64,000 nt of DNA, taken from positions 76,698 through 140,697 of the forward strand of contig UQNA01000001.1 in assembly GCA_900542195.1 (NCBI GenBank). Direction: 5' to 3'. Each line of letters starts with the position of its first letter. The stretch's first letter is position 1. The translations under genes and the position numbers were made by a program. This document shows positions 63,783-64,000 of the stretch, piece after piece. This DNA comes from an uncultured Sutterella sp. (lineage in GTDB: Bacteria > Pseudomonadota > Gammaproteobacteria > Burkholderiales > Burkholderiaceae_F). A model generated the notes under the pieces. That model made no database searches. It was given only the letters and a program-made list of their open reading frames with translations, and was not told the origin of the DNA.

Positions 63783-63802
63783 CACCGTCCTTTAGGACGG
63801 TG
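63783..63802 (-). repeat. Terminal hairpin of the IS200/IS605 element
   Basis: 8-bp stem CACCGTCC/GGACGGTG with a 4-base loop, 14 bases from the presumed element end and 27 bases past the transposase stop, the expected position of the subterminal hairpin recognised by the TnpA HUH transposase. Confidence 0.75.
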
Positions 63803-63829
63803 ATATAAGGGTCGAATATAATAATTTTT

Positions 63830-64000
63830 TCAGTCAGGCGTATTCTGTTGTTCAATGTACTGTTTGATAATAGAAATAGGTGCACCCCCACAACTTGCAG
63901 CAAAATAAGAAGGAACCCAGAGAGCATCCCCCCATAACAGGCTAAGAATGGAGGGATATTTCTTTTTTCGAATAAGACGGCTCGATACTCCTTTCAGAGA
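63830..64000 (-). CDS. tnpA: IS200/IS605-family transposase TnpA, C-terminal part
   Basis: HUH single-strand transposase, 56 codons plus stop visible; the 5' part lies beyond the window. Reads SLKGVSSRLIRKKKYPSI, then LWGDALWVPSYFAASCGG and APISIIKQYIEQQNTPD-stop. The phrases 'LKGVSSR', 'LW.PSYF..SCGG' and 'YIE.Q' are diagnostic of this family. No lesion is seen in the visible part, so the element may be active. Confidence 0.88.
   Translation of the reverse strand, partial: SLKGVSSRLIRKKKYPSILSLLWGDALWVPSYFAASCGGAPISIIKQYIEQQNTPD

Larger units (their letters stand above)
63770..64000 (-). mobile_element. IS200/IS605-family insertion sequence, partial (right end)
   Basis: Transposase end plus terminal hairpin, running out of the window on the right. 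The junction at about 63770 is inferred from where homology of the AAA-ATPase gene stops. The family inserts without target duplication, so none is expected. Confidence 0.8.

Overview
The window looks like chromosomal DNA from a gut-type betaproteobacterium of the Sutterellaceae (Parasutterella or Sutterella type). This is inferred from gene order and family content: mreBCD-mrdA-rodA divergent from gatCAB, fmt-rsmB-DUF4390-ntrY-ntrX-trkA-trkH, a DUF1840 protein, a manX-like IIA with ptsH and ptsI, and several large autotransporters. Base composition is moderate and no rRNA, tRNA or CRISPR array was seen.

Layout. 1-4910 (minus) is the rod-shape operon mreB-mreC-mreD-mrdA-rodA, with rodA running off the left edge. 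5078-8296 (plus) is gatCAB, the tRNA-dependent amidotransferase. 8351-14846 (minus) holds two paralogous autotransporters flanking a beta-carbonic anhydrase. 15514-21935 (minus) is a six-gene anaerobic-type redox operon: four-cluster ferredoxin, aldehyde ferredoxin oxidoreductase (AOR) family enzyme, an unrecognised protein, a multiheme cytochrome c, a Tat-exported four-cluster ferredoxin and an NrfD-type membrane quinol protein. 22598-24043 is an APC amino-acid transporter. 24803-34240 (plus) is one giant autotransporter gene (about 3,145 residues if repaired), broken by a frameshift at a G7 tract, a second frameshift and an amber stop. 34977-35818 is a divergent HxlR regulator / small protein pair around a perfect 26-bp palindrome. 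36318-39919 carries pyrE, xth, rsuA and an AmpG-like permease. 39916-43040 (minus) is a PTS phosphorelay (IIA, HPr, EI) followed by a UPF0149 gene. 43389-49801 is an accessory stretch: WYL regulator, sirtuin, repeat protein with acidic tail, zincin-like protein, DUF1840, orphan RelB/DinJ antitoxin and a Dsb-like thioredoxin-fold protein. 49871-58729 (minus) is fmt-rsmB-DUF4390-ntrY-ntrX-trkA-trkH. 58842-63059 holds a hydrolase, def and topB. 63182-64000 is an AAA-ATPase pseudogene interrupted by an IS200/IS605-type element that leaves the window.

The most promising candidate for an undescribed system is the 15514-21935 operon. Its layout recalls the E. coli ydhYVWXUT cluster, but the membrane end is an NrfCD-type module plus a small cytochrome. 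That cytochrome has three CXXCH sites and one CX15CH site. CX15CH is the unconventional heme-attachment spacing known from the octaheme MccA sulfite reductase, and here it sits in a protein of only 359 residues. I infer electron exchange between the quinone pool, NrfD, the ferredoxins/cytochrome and the AOR-family enzyme; substrate and direction cannot be read from the sequence.
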